Assembly: GCF_005938105.1 (NCBI RefSeq)
Contig: NZ_VCPE01000014.1
Location: forward strand, 107,827-171,826
Reading direction: 5' to 3'
DNA from: Brucella haematophila
Lineage (GTDB): Bacteria > Pseudomonadota > Alphaproteobacteria > Rhizobiales > Rhizobiaceae
Length of the DNA stretch: 64,000 bases
Made by a program: the position numbers and the translations under genes
Shown here: in pieces, positions 36,787 to 45,184 of the stretch
Numbering within the stretch: the first letter of the stretch is position 1
Layout of the letters: each line of letters starts with the position of its first letter
The notes under the pieces: generated by a model
What the model saw: the letters and a program-made list of their open reading frames with translations, nothing else
Told to the model about the DNA's origin: nothing
The model's database searches: none

Positions 36787-37953
36787 TTATGCTGTATGGA
36801 CGCGGTTGCGTCCGGCTTTCTTCGCCTGATAGAGCGCGCCGTCAGCACGGCGCATGGTCTCGTAGAGGCTCTCTTGTTCTATCTGTTCCGCCACGCCGAA
36901 ACTGGCCGTCGGGCCCCAGTCCTCTGCCTTGCCCTCAAAGCGCAGACCACTCAGCGTTTCACGTAGATTTTGCGCCAGCGCCTGCGCCGACGCCAGTTCC
37001 GCATCGGGGATGAAGACGACAAACTCCTCGCCGCCCATGCGTGCCGCGACCGCCGTCTTGGGCAGATGGTTTTTCAGAAGTTTGCCAAAGGCTGCGATCA
37101 CCCGATCTCCGCCGTCATGACCATAGGTGTCATTGACGCGCTTGAAGAAATCCAGATCGCTCATGATCACCGAATAACGAATGCGGTCGCCCTTGCGCGC
37201 CAGCACACGCGAGACATGGCGGTCAAAGCCGCGCCGGTTATAAATCTCTGACAGCGGATCGACTTCCGACTGCTCGCTCGCCTCGCCCACCATGTGCGAA
37301 ACCGTGCTCAAGAGCAGCAGCAGGCCCCGCGCCACCTGCACGAAAACACCCACCGACAACGACACGATCACATGCAAACTGTCCGACTGGTCCTGCGTCC
37401 GCGTGTCAGTGCCGGGCCAGCCGACAAGGAAGACGCGGGCGAAATAATGAATGCAGCTCAAAACCGCCAGCGCCATCAGCAGCTTGTCCACCACACGCGG
37501 CATGCCGGATTGGTGAATGACGCGGATCATCATCAACTGCGCGAGGAAAAGCGGCAGCTGATAGAGCATGCGATAGGGCAGCGACGTCTTCGGCAGGTCA
37601 AAGATCAGCAGATTGCAGACAATGGCTGCGAGAAAAAATATGCCGAGCAGCCGCCAGTCTGTCTTCTGCCGATAGGTATTCTGCAAGCCGACAATGGTCG
37701 CGAAAAACACCGACATCACCAATGCAAAGGAAATGAAGCTCGGCAGGCGTGGATTGGCAGCAATGGGGATCCAGTAGCTGACAATCGCGCCAAGTGCTGC
37801 ACAAATGGAGGCGATGGTGAACCAGCGCGGCGCGGCATAGTTCTTTTCCTGAATGGAAACAAAGGCGAATATCAGAACGAAGACGCAAGCCGCCGTCAGA
37901 TTGGCTGTCAGAAAAAACGGAACAAGCGTCATATGCAAAACACCCTCAAACAT
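36787..37953 (-). CDS. Membrane diguanylate cyclase (GGDEF domain)
   Basis: 388 residues. Seven hydrophobic segments lie in the first 220 residues, with no recognisable sensory domain. The GGDEF domain spans about 230-386, with DLDFFKRVND (266-275) and the active site GGEEF at 307-311. The residues at the allosteric I-site position (298-301, PKTA) are not RxxD, so product inhibition at that site is unlikely. It synthesises cyclic di-GMP, presumably in response to a membrane signal. A second possible start is at 37932. Confidence 0.92.
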   Translation of the reverse strand: MFEGVLHMTLVPFFLTANLTAACVFVLIFAFVSIQEKNYAAPRWFTIASICAALGAIVSYWIPIAANPRLPSFISFALVMSVFFATIVGLQNTYRQKTDWRLLGIFFLAAIVCNLLIFDLPKTSLPYRMLYQLPLFLAQLMMIRVIHQSGMPRVVDKLLMALAVLSCIHYFARVFLVGWPGTDTRTQDQSDSLHVIVSLSVGVFVQVARGLLLLLSTVSHMVGEASEQSEVDPLSEIYNRRGFDRHVSRVLARKGDRIRYSVIMSDLDFFKRVNDTYGHDGGDRVIAAFGKLLKNHLPKTAVAARMGGEEFVVFIPDAELASAQALAQNLRETLSGLRFEGKAEDWGPTASFGVAEQIEQESLYETMRRADGALYQAKKAGRNRVHTA

Positions 37954-38101
37954 TCCAAACTTCTAATACAATGCAGCAAAGATTCAGTTAAGCGCGGCAA
38001 TCGGCAGGCCTTGTTCTGCACCTCTTGGTGCGGCCCGCATTGCCTTTTGATACGGACACCTCTTTCTGTCGCAAAATAACTTGAAATTTTTTCTACAAGC
38101 C

Positions 38102-38128
38102 TGTCGATTTAGCCATTCGCCGTTCGTC
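38102..38128 (+). promoter_or_regulatory. Candidate ECF42-type promoter
   Basis: TGTCGA (38102-38107), 17 bases, then CGTC (38125-38128). As I recall, ECF42 sigma factors recognise TGTCGA at -35 and CGWC (CGA/TC) at -10. The site precedes the DGPF-ECF42 operon and would make it autoregulated. Confidence 0.65.
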
Positions 38129-38200
38129 GTATAGCCGAAACGGTCGAAGCGGCTCGCATTTTGACGACATCGCCGGAACCGCTTCAGAACTTTGTTTTAC

Positions 38201-38243
38201 GCGCATCCTGTCCGAAAACCGCTTCACATTTTTCGGGCTGCGC
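38201..38243. repeat. Type B inverted-repeat element in the YCII leader
   Basis: GCGCATCC ... CCGAAAAC / TTTTCGGGCTGCGC. It resembles copies at 46198 and 56997, and lies between the putative promoter and the YCII start codon. Confidence 0.75.
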
Positions 38244-38259
38244 TTCAGGAGGAAGACCA

Positions 38260-38664
38260 ATGCGTTTCATGATGTTGATGATACCCGGTGGCTATGCGAC
38301 GGCAGCACCCGACGCCATGCCCAGCGCGGAAGCGGTGGAAGCCATGATGAAGTATAATGAGGAGCTGAAAAAGGCTGGCGTTCTGCTGACGCTGGATGGT
38401 CTGCACCCGCCCGCGACTGGCGCGCGTGTCAGCTTCAAGGGCGGCAAGCCCAGCGTCGTTGACGGCCCCTTTGCCGAAGTCAAGGAAGTGCTCGGCGGCT
38501 ACTGGATGATCGACGTGCGTTCCCGCGATGAAGCCATCGAATGGGCGCGCCGCTGCCCGGCCTCGGAAAATGACATTATTGAAGTCCGTCGTGTTCAGGA
38601 GATGAGCGACTTTCCCGAAGATGTGCAAAAGGCCGCCGAAGGCTTCGGCGATCTCAAGGGGTGA
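38260..38664 (+). CDS. YCII-related (DGPF domain) protein
   Basis: 134 residues from the ATG at 38260 (AGGAGGAAGACCA before it). The frame is open upstream through a repeat element, which makes a spurious extension. It carries the DGPF motif (VVDGPFAEVKEVLGGYWMIDV) of the ECF42-associated DGPF family. Its stop overlaps the sigma factor start by four bases (GTGA), indicating translational coupling. DGPF proteins are the typical partners of ECF42 sigma factors; the molecular role is unclear. Confidence 0.92.
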   Translation: MRFMMLMIPGGYATAAPDAMPSAEAVEAMMKYNEELKKAGVLLTLDGLHPPATGARVSFKGGKPSVVDGPFAEVKEVLGGYWMIDVRSRDEAIEWARRCPASENDIIEVRRVQEMSDFPEDVQKAAEGFGDLKG

Positions 38665-39905
38665 CGACAGACGCCACCATAGAGGCGGTCTGGCGGATCG
38701 AGCAGACAAGGCTCACCGCCAGACTGGCGCGTATGCTGCGCGATATCGGCCTTGCCGAAGAGATCGCGCAGGATGCCTTTGTGCTGGCTCTGGAACGCTG
38801 GCGACAGGACGGCATACCGCGCAACCCCGCCGCCTGGCTGATGCAGGTGGCGAAGAACCGCGCACTCGATCGATTGCGCCGCACCACGCTGATCGACAGC
38901 AAGCACCGCGAACTGGCGATCGACCTCACGGAACTGGAACAGGCCGACCCCGACATCGAAGCCAAGCTTGATGAAGACATTGACGATGACCTGTTGCGGC
39001 TGATCTTTACAGCCTGCCATCCCGCGCTGCCCGCCGAGCAGCGTGTGGCGCTGGCCTTGCGGCTCTTGGGCGGCCTGTCGACGCCGGAAGTGGCGCGTGC
39101 CTTTCTCGTGCCGGAAGCTACCGTGGCGCAACGCATCGTGCGCGCCAAACGGACCTTGCGCGAAACGGCAGCCGCCTTCGAAACGCCGCAGGGCGACGAG
39201 CGGCAGCAGCGTCTCGCCGCCGTGCTGGAGGTGGTCTATCTCATTTTCAACGAGGGCTATGTGGCAAGTGAAGGCGCGCACTGGCTGCGTGCCGATCTTT
39301 GCCATGAAGCCCTGCGCCTCGGGCGCTCGCTTGCCGCATTGATGCCAAACGAGCCTGAAATCCACGGCCTTGCCGCCCTTATGGAATTGCAGGCATCGCG
39401 CTTTGCCGCCCGCACCGACAAGGCCGGAAACCCGATCCTGCTGCTGGATCAGGATCGCAGCCGCTGGGACTGGTCGCAGATTAGGCGCGGCCTCGACGGC
39501 CTGAACCGCGCCATGGCCCTCACCCCAACGCCCGGTGCCTATCAACTTCAGGCGATGATCGCATCCTGTCATGCGCGCGTCGCCACTGCCGCCGAGACCG
39601 ACTGGATCGTCATTGCCGCCTATTATCAGGCGCTGGCGCTCGTTGCGCCCTCGCCCATTGTCGAAGTGAACCGCGCTGTGGCTGTCGGTATGGTTTTTGG
39701 CCCCATGCAGGGATTGGCCATTGTCGATGCGCTTGCCGACGAACCGCGCCTGAAAGACTCGCATCTGCTGCCGACCGTGCGCGGCGATCTTCTGGAAAAA
39801 CTTGGGCGAAGTGCGGAAGCCAGCGCAGAATTTCGCCGGGCAGCCGAACTGACGGACAATGCGCGCGAACGCACCCTGCTTCTCGCTCGCGCCAAAGCAA
39901 TATAA
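38661..39905 (+). CDS. ECF42-type RNA polymerase sigma factor with C-terminal TPR-like extension
   Basis: 414 residues from a GTG. Sigma-2 region is near 15-80 (IGLAEEIAQDAFVLALERW), sigma-4 near 120-165 (ALRLLGGLSTPEVARAFLVPEATVAQRI). A 230-residue C-terminal extension (DUF6596/TPR-like; FNEGYVASEGAHWLRADLCHEALRLGR) replaces an anti-sigma factor as regulator in this group. Paired with the DGPF gene. The likely target promoter is upstream of the pair itself. Confidence 0.93.
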   Translation: MTTDATIEAVWRIEQTRLTARLARMLRDIGLAEEIAQDAFVLALERWRQDGIPRNPAAWLMQVAKNRALDRLRRTTLIDSKHRELAIDLTELEQADPDIEAKLDEDIDDDLLRLIFTACHPALPAEQRVALALRLLGGLSTPEVARAFLVPEATVAQRIVRAKRTLRETAAAFETPQGDERQQRLAAVLEVVYLIFNEGYVASEGAHWLRADLCHEALRLGRSLAALMPNEPEIHGLAALMELQASRFAARTDKAGNPILLLDQDRSRWDWSQIRRGLDGLNRAMALTPTPGAYQLQAMIASCHARVATAAETDWIVIAAYYQALALVAPSPIVEVNRAVAVGMVFGPMQGLAIVDALADEPRLKDSHLLPTVRGDLLEKLGRSAEASAEFRRAAELTDNARERTLLLARAKAI

Positions 39906-39920
39906 AAGCGCCGGAAAATA

Positions 39921-39936
39921 TTGACGTTTACGTAAT
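39921..39936. promoter_or_regulatory. LiuR-like operator candidate
   Basis: TTGACGTTTACGTAAT. Its reverse complement ATTACGTAAACGTCAA resembles, from memory, the MerR-family LiuR motif of branched-chain amino acid and fatty acid catabolism genes. It lies 110 bases before the acyl-CoA dehydrogenase start and contains a TTGACG hexamer that could be its -35. Confidence 0.5.
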
Positions 39937-40045
39937 AAGCCGGTAGCTCTTGTCATGAAGAAGACTGATACTCCCTCTGCCCGCTGGTAGATCGGAGACC
40001 GGGGTTTCCGAGGAGGAGCCTCGATGAGCACGATGTGGAGGAAAG

Positions 40046-41824
40046 ATGTATCGCGCGCCGGTTTCTGAAATTTCCCATACGCTGATGAAAGTTGCGGGGC
40101 TTGAGAAAGCGCTGGAAGACAACCGCTTTCCCGAATTTTCCGCCGATCTGGCCGAAGCCATTCTCGAAGAAGCCGGAAGATTTGCAGCCGAGCGCGTCGA
40201 GCCGCTGCGCATTTCCGGCGACCGCAACGGCGCTACCGTCAAGGACGGTGTCGTCACCACCGCCCCGGGCTGGAAAGACCTTTACCGCGACTGGATCGCA
40301 GGCGGCTGGAACTCGCTAACCGGCACGCCGGATTATGGCGGTCAGGGCCTGCCGACCATGATGTCGGTCGCCGTCAGCGAAATGTGGAATTCCGGCACGC
40401 TTGCATTTGCCATTGCGCCGACGCTGACCATGGGTGCTGTCGAAGCGCTGGAAAAGCATGCCTCCAAGGAATTGAAGGATATCTATCTCGAAAAGCTCAT
40501 TTCCGGCGAGTGGATGGGCACGATGAACCTGACCGAACCGCAGGCCGGCTCCGACCTTGGCGCCTTGCGCAGCCGCGCCGAACGCAGCAATGATGGCACC
40601 TATCGCATTTTCGGCCAGAAGATTTTCATCACCTATGGCGAGCATGACCTGACCGACAATATCGTGCATCTGGTGCTGGCCCGCCTGCCCGATGCGCCTG
40701 CGGGCACCAAAGGCATTTCGCTGTTTCTCGTGCCGAAATTCCTCGTCAATGCGGATGGTTCGCTCGGCCGCCGCAATGATTTGTTCTGCTCTGGCCTTGA
40801 ACACAAGCTGGGCATTCACGCCTCACCGACCTGCACCATGATCTATGGCGACGGCTTCGTGAAGGGCGAGGAACAGGGCGCGGTCGGCTATCTGATCGGC
40901 GAAGAAAATCGCGGCCTCGCCTGCATGTTCACCATGATGAACAATGCCCGCCTGCTGGTCGGCATTCAGGGCGTCGGCGTTGCGGAAGCCGCCTATCAAC
41001 AGGCGCTTAATTACGCGAAGGAACGCAAGCAGGGCCGCGCTATCGGTGCGAACCCCAAGGAGGGCATGAGCCCGATCATCGAGCATCCTGATGTGCAGCG
41101 CATGCTTTTGACCATGAAAGCGCTGACGCAGGCCGCCCGCTCCATCACCTATGCTTGCGCCCATGCCATCGACATGAGCCATGTGACCGAAGGCGCAGAC
41201 AAGCAGCATTGGGGCGACCGCGCCGGTCTCCTCACGCCGCTGGCCAAAAGTTTCTCGACGGATGTCGGTGTCGATGTCGCGTCGCTCGGCGTGCAGATTC
41301 ATGGCGGGATGGGCTTCATCGAGGAAACCGGCGCGGCACAGTTGTTGCGCGATGCCCGCATCACGCCGATTTACGAAGGCACCAACGGCATTCAGGCCAT
41401 CGATCTGGTGATGCGCAAGCTGCCGCTCGACAATGGCGAGCATATCAAGGGCTTCCTAAACGAATTGCAGCAGGATGCCGATAAGGCCGCCGCATCCAAT
41501 CGCCCGGAACTGGGCGAAACCGGCGCACGTCTTGCAAAGGCATTGACCGAAGCACGCGAAGCGACCGACTGGCTGCAAAAGACCGTTGCCGAAGGTGGCG
41601 CAGAGGCAGCGCTTGCCGGTGCAACGCCTTATCAGCGCCTTCTGTCGCTCGTTTCCGGCGGCGCTTATCTGGCGCGCGCGGCGCTTGCGGGCGACGATAA
41701 TGGACGCGCTGTTCTCTGCCGTTTCTTCGCCGAGAACATGCTGGCCGAAGTATCGTCGCTGAAAGACACCGTCATCACCGGCGCAGCCAGCCTTGCTGCC
41801 GCCAAATCCGCGCTGGAGGCTTGA
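40046..41824 (+). CDS. Acyl-CoA dehydrogenase
   Basis: 592 residues of the long (FadE/DmdC-like) type. N-terminal, middle (MNLTEPQAGSDLGAL, ITYGEHDLTDNIVHLVLARL) and C-terminal flavin domains are followed by a C-terminal extension beyond residue 465 (DUF-type acyl-CoA dehydrogenase tail). FAD-dependent alpha-beta desaturation of acyl-CoA. Catalytic Glu is likely in TPIYEGTNGIQAIDL. The enoyl-CoA hydratase gene follows with the two reading frames overlapping or touching. The chain-length specificity is not known. Confidence 0.95.
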   Translation: MYRAPVSEISHTLMKVAGLEKALEDNRFPEFSADLAEAILEEAGRFAAERVEPLRISGDRNGATVKDGVVTTAPGWKDLYRDWIAGGWNSLTGTPDYGGQGLPTMMSVAVSEMWNSGTLAFAIAPTLTMGAVEALEKHASKELKDIYLEKLISGEWMGTMNLTEPQAGSDLGALRSRAERSNDGTYRIFGQKIFITYGEHDLTDNIVHLVLARLPDAPAGTKGISLFLVPKFLVNADGSLGRRNDLFCSGLEHKLGIHASPTCTMIYGDGFVKGEEQGAVGYLIGEENRGLACMFTMMNNARLLVGIQGVGVAEAAYQQALNYAKERKQGRAIGANPKEGMSPIIEHPDVQRMLLTMKALTQAARSITYACAHAIDMSHVTEGADKQHWGDRAGLLTPLAKSFSTDVGVDVASLGVQIHGGMGFIEETGAAQLLRDARITPIYEGTNGIQAIDLVMRKLPLDNGEHIKGFLNELQQDADKAAASNRPELGETGARLAKALTEAREATDWLQKTVAEGGAEAALAGATPYQRLLSLVSGGAYLARAALAGDDNGRAVLCRFFAENMLAEVSSLKDTVITGAASLAAAKSALEA

Positions 41825-41826
41825 GC

Positions 41827-42579
41827 GTGAGCGAACATATTCTCGTTGAACGTCGCGATGCGGTGCAGATTATCCGGCTGAACCGGGCCGACAAGAAAAA
41901 CGCCATCACCCGCGCCATGTATGCCACCATGGCCAAAGCACTGAAGGATGGCGATGCCGATGATGCAGTGCGCGTCCATGTTTTCCTTGGCGTGCCGGGC
42001 GCGTTTTCATCCGGCAACGACATGCAGGACTTCATGGCTGCGGCCGCAGGCGGCGGCGATCTGGGCAAGGATATTCTGGATTTTCTCTATGCCCTGTCGA
42101 GCACCAAAAAGCCGGTCGTCTCAGGCGTTGATGGCCTCGCGATTGGCGTCGGTACAACGATCCATCTTCATTGCGACCTGACATTTGCAGCGTCGCACGC
42201 TTTGTTCCGCACGCCATTCGTCGATCTCGGTCTGGTGCCGGAAGCCGGTTCCAGCCTGCTCGCGCCGCCGCTGATGGGGCATCAGAAGGCCTTTGCCCTT
42301 CTGGCGCTCGGCCATGGTTTCAGTTCGGAAGCCGCCCTTGAAGCGGGTATCGTCTATAAAATCGTGGAAAGCGGAGAGCTGGAATCGGAAGTGCTGAAGG
42401 CAGCGGAAGAAATCGCCGCCAAGCCACCGGAAGCCATGCAGATCGCCCGCTCACTGATGCGCTTGCCAGCTGAAAACATTGCGGACCGTATTGCGCGGGA
42501 AGCGAAACTTTTCGGCGAACGCCTGACCTCCAGCGAAGCGCGTGAGGCCATCATGGCCTTTCTCAGCCGCAAGAAGTAG
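41827..42579 (+). CDS. Enoyl-CoA hydratase/isomerase (crotonase) family protein
   Basis: 250 residues from the GTG at 41827, which has GGAGG seven bases upstream; a TTG at 41821 overlapping the upstream stop is an alternative. Crotonase motifs: oxyanion-hole GAFSSGNDM and VDGLAIGVGTTIHLHCDLTFA, FVDLGLVPEAGSS. It would act after the upstream acyl-CoA dehydrogenase in beta-oxidation. The TAG stop is the first three bases of a repeat element. Confidence 0.95.
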   Translation: MSEHILVERRDAVQIIRLNRADKKNAITRAMYATMAKALKDGDADDAVRVHVFLGVPGAFSSGNDMQDFMAAAAGGGDLGKDILDFLYALSSTKKPVVSGVDGLAIGVGTTIHLHCDLTFAASHALFRTPFVDLGLVPEAGSSLLAPPLMGHQKAFALLALGHGFSSEAALEAGIVYKIVESGELESEVLKAAEEIAAKPPEAMQIARSLMRLPAENIADRIAREAKLFGERLTSSEAREAIMAFLSRKK

Positions 42580-42681
42580 AGCGGTTCCGGTTAAAACGGA
42601 ATCGTGGAACCGCTCTATCTATTTGTTTTTACGCATTATCCTACGCAAAACCGCTACGCACTTTTGCTGGAAATGCTCTAG
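42577..42681. repeat. Complete modular repeat element
   Basis: Bounded by TAGAGCGG and CTCTAG. The first module is a hairpin AGAGCGGTTCC/GGAACCGCTCT (42578-42616), followed by the linker ATCTATTTGTTTTTACGCAT, then the type A core ending CTGGAAATGCTCTAG. Its first three bases are the crotonase stop codon. This is the most complete copy in the window. Confidence 0.88.
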
Positions 42682-42707
42682 ATCCCGGTTCTGATCGATA
42701 AAAAAGA

Positions 42708-42733
42708 ACCCGGATGGGGAAACCCATCCGGGT
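42708..42733. terminator. Hairpin, probable terminator after the crotonase gene
   Basis: Eleven-base perfect stem ACCCGGATGGG/CCCATCCGGGT with a four-base loop, preceded by AAAAAAGA; only a weak T-run (GGCTTTG) follows, so on the plus strand it is not ideal. Confidence 0.6.
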
Positions 42734-42866
42734 GGCTTTGTCTGGAGGTCAGCCAATTAATTTAGCTTCGTAAGAAGCAGTTTCTCAAAGCTAGCGGCAG
42801 AATGGGTCAAGATCGTGATCACACGAGAATGTGAACCGTCCGGGTAATGCACCGCCTCTAGTCAGC

Positions 42867-43439
42867 TCAATTGCGAGCGATGATTTCCTTGCCTTCGATC
42901 ACCAGACGGACGCCCAGCGTGCCAGCCTTGCGGCGTGCGAGGAAGCGCGGGCGGCGACGGCGTGTCTCGTGTCCCTGACGGCGAGCCTGCGGCTGGCCGG
43001 TGCGAACCGGGCCAGTGCTTTCGTAAAGCGGACGGGCAACGCCGTCTTCTTCCACCAGCATCATCGGCAGGTTGAACGCAGCCGCCCAGGCGCGCCAGTC
43101 GGCGGCGACATCGGTCAGATCATGCGCTACCAGAAGCGGCACGGAAAGCTGCGGGTCCTGATGCATCAGTTCCAGCGTGACGGTGATTTCGCCATACTCG
43201 TCTTCGACAGCACGGGCCACGACACCGACAAACGCATGGATCGGCAGTGCAATCGACATGGGCAGGCCGCTCGACGGCAGAACCTGCCGGATGACCGCGC
43301 CACGCTCGTTGATGGTGAAGGTGACGTCAGTATTGCCGTCATGCGATGCGTAGCTCACCACCTGCGGAAAGTGAAACGGATCGAGCCGCAGTTCACGGCC
43401 TGCCCAGTCTGGCTTCAGTCCCTTGCTCATCATTGTCAA
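42867..43439 (-). CDS. DUF6101-like hypothetical protein
   Basis: 190 residues (186 if translation begins at Met4, MSKGLKPDWAG). Soluble, no signal peptide. N-terminal ELRLDPFHFPQVVSYASHD and a highly basic C-terminal third (RRQGHETRRRRPRFLARRKAGT, residues about 153-174 in pieces) suggest nucleic acid or polyanion contact. The family is found in Rhizobiales and I recall it as DUF6101; the function is unknown. A segment on its upstream side is CT-rich. Confidence 0.7.
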   Translation of the reverse strand: MTMMSKGLKPDWAGRELRLDPFHFPQVVSYASHDGNTDVTFTINERGAVIRQVLPSSGLPMSIALPIHAFVGVVARAVEDEYGEITVTLELMHQDPQLSVPLLVAHDLTDVAADWRAWAAAFNLPMMLVEEDGVARPLYESTGPVRTGQPQARRQGHETRRRRPRFLARRKAGTLGVRLVIEGKEIIARN

Positions 43440-43650
43440 CGCCTCTGTCTCTCTGTCTCTTTCGAGAGCCGGTTATTCCAGCTTCTCTTTGATTGGGCTT
43501 TCTGCCCTCGTTGAGATGGAGAATAGACCGCGTTTGTTACCGGCGGCCTTAAGGAGTTGGGTTAACTTTTCCCTGCTTTTTCCTTTGGTTATCAGAATGC
43601 AACCAGGTGTAAGAATTCAGAAATTCTTCCTAATATGCGTTTACCGATAG

Positions 43651-43675
43651 CAAAACGGGCGGAGAAACCGCCCGT
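43651..43675 (-). terminator. Terminator after the FAD-linked oxidoreductase
   Basis: Stem ACGGGCGG/CCGCCCGT with an AGAAA loop; on the minus strand it is followed by TTTTGC. Confidence 0.8.
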
Positions 43676-43700
43676 CATGCAAATTGCAATTCTGTTTGTT

Positions 43701-45110
43701 TTACAGCGTCTTGCCGGGGTTCATAATCCCCGCCGGATCAAAGGCCGTCTTGATGCGGCGCATCAGATCGAGCGCAAATGGCTGTTTGAAATGCGCAAGC
43801 TCATCGCGTTTCAGACGGCCGATGCCATGCTCGGCTGAAATCGATCCCCTGTAACTTGCAACAATTGTGTGGATACGATGATTGAGCGCGCCCCAATGGG
43901 AGAGGAATTCCTGTTTGTCGGCGCCAACCGGCTGCGACACGTTATAATGCAGGTTGCCATCGCCAATATGGCCGAAGCAGACAATACGTGCGCCGGGGAT
44001 CATTTCCAGCGTCGCGGCATTGGCTTCGCGGATAAAGGCGGGAATGGATGAAACAGGCACGGAAATATCGTGCTTGATCGAGCCGCCCTCCGGCTTTTGC
44101 GCCCAGGACATTTCCTCGCGCATTTTCCAGAAGGACTGCGCCTGCGCGACACTTTCTGCAATCGCCGCATCCTGAAGAATATCCGCTTCAAAGGCTTCGT
44201 GCAGAATGGTTTCCAGCGTGGTGCGCGCATCTTCTTCCGAGCGCGTGGAGGAGATATCGATCAGCACATACCAGTCATGCGGGCTTTCCAGCGGATCGCG
44301 CGCTCCATCGACATGGCGCACGGTGAACTCGACCCCGACACGCGGCATCAGCTCAAACCCGGTAAGTGACGGGCCTGCATGTTCGGTCGCAAGCTGGAAC
44401 AGGCGCAGCGCATCTTCCGGGCTGCGCATTCCGGCATAGGCCACGCCCTTGCCCTTCGGCTGCGGGAAGATTTTCAGCACAGCCGCCGTGATGACGCCAA
44501 GCGTGCCTTCGGAACCCACGAACAGGTCTTTCAGGTCGTAGCCGGTATTGTCTTTCTTCACATAGCGGAGGTCATCCAGAATTTCGCCGGTTGGCAAAAC
44601 CACTTCGAGACCGAGGCAAAGCTCGCGCATATTGCCATAGGCGAGCACTGCGGTGCCGCCTGCATTGGAGCCAAGATTACCGCCAATCTGGCAAGAACCT
44701 TCCGCACCCAGTGACAGCGGGAACAGACGCCCCGCCTTCTCGGTCGCGTCCTGAAGGTTTTTCAGGATGACGCCTGCCTCGACGGTCACTAGATTGCCGA
44801 CCGTGTCGAGCGCGCGGATCTTGTTCATACGGCCAAGGGCCAGCACAATTGTCGTGCCGCTCTCATCCGGCGTCTGCGCGCCGACAAGGCCCGTATTGCC
44901 GCCCTGCGGCACAACCGGCGTTTTCGTTTCGCTGGCAAGCTTCATGATCGCCGCGACTTCCTGCGTCGAACCCGGGCGCAGCACCAGCGGTGAATTGCCT
45001 TTATAAAGATCGCGTTGCTCGATCAGATAAGGCGCAATGTCTTCCGGCGCGGTGAACGCGTTCTTTTCACCCACGATAGCGGCAAAACGTTCGATCAATC
45101 CGGTGTCCAT
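43701..45110 (-). CDS. FAD-linked oxidoreductase (D-2-hydroxyacid dehydrogenase, GlcD/D2HGDH-like)
   Basis: 469 residues from the ATG at 45110, with AAGGGA five bases upstream; codons further upstream fall in repeat DNA. FAD_binding_4 domain about 40-180 (VVPQGGNTGLVGAQTPDESG, SLGAEGSCQIGGNLGSNAGGT), FAD-oxidase_C about 220-465 with HIGDGNLHYNV and SAEHGIGRLKRDEL. Relatives oxidise D-lactate, D-2-hydroxyglutarate or glycolate with electrons passed to cytochrome or a flavoprotein. The substrate is undetermined. Confidence 0.93.
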   Translation of the reverse strand: MDTGLIERFAAIVGEKNAFTAPEDIAPYLIEQRDLYKGNSPLVLRPGSTQEVAAIMKLASETKTPVVPQGGNTGLVGAQTPDESGTTIVLALGRMNKIRALDTVGNLVTVEAGVILKNLQDATEKAGRLFPLSLGAEGSCQIGGNLGSNAGGTAVLAYGNMRELCLGLEVVLPTGEILDDLRYVKKDNTGYDLKDLFVGSEGTLGVITAAVLKIFPQPKGKGVAYAGMRSPEDALRLFQLATEHAGPSLTGFELMPRVGVEFTVRHVDGARDPLESPHDWYVLIDISSTRSEEDARTTLETILHEAFEADILQDAAIAESVAQAQSFWKMREEMSWAQKPEGGSIKHDISVPVSSIPAFIREANAATLEMIPGARIVCFGHIGDGNLHYNVSQPVGADKQEFLSHWGALNHRIHTIVASYRGSISAEHGIGRLKRDELAHFKQPFALDLMRRIKTAFDPAGIMNPGKTL

Positions 45111-45123
45111 ATTGGTCCCTTGA

Positions 45124-45184
45124 GCTTTGTTTTCACGCATTATCCCACGCAAAACCGCTTCGCACTTTTGCTGGAAATGCTTTA
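45124..45184. repeat. Type A repeat core overlapping the Sua5 stop codon
   Basis: GCTTTGTTTTCACGCATTAT begins the linker; the core ends CTGGAAATGCTTTAG. The TTA at 45182-45184 is the TAA stop of the Sua5-like gene. Confidence 0.85.

Larger units (their letters stand above)
37954..38259. other. Divergent intergenic region between GGDEF and YCII genes
   Basis: 306 bases. It contains an ECF42-type promoter (38102-38128) and a type B repeat (38201-38243), both listed separately, plus a GCACC/GGTGC hairpin near 38019. Confidence 0.6.

Noticed and set aside
38595-40031. 478-codon minus-strand open frame opposite the ECF42 sigma gene
   Set aside because: Antisense shadow extending over a gene boundary; the sigma gene has intact domains and coupled start.
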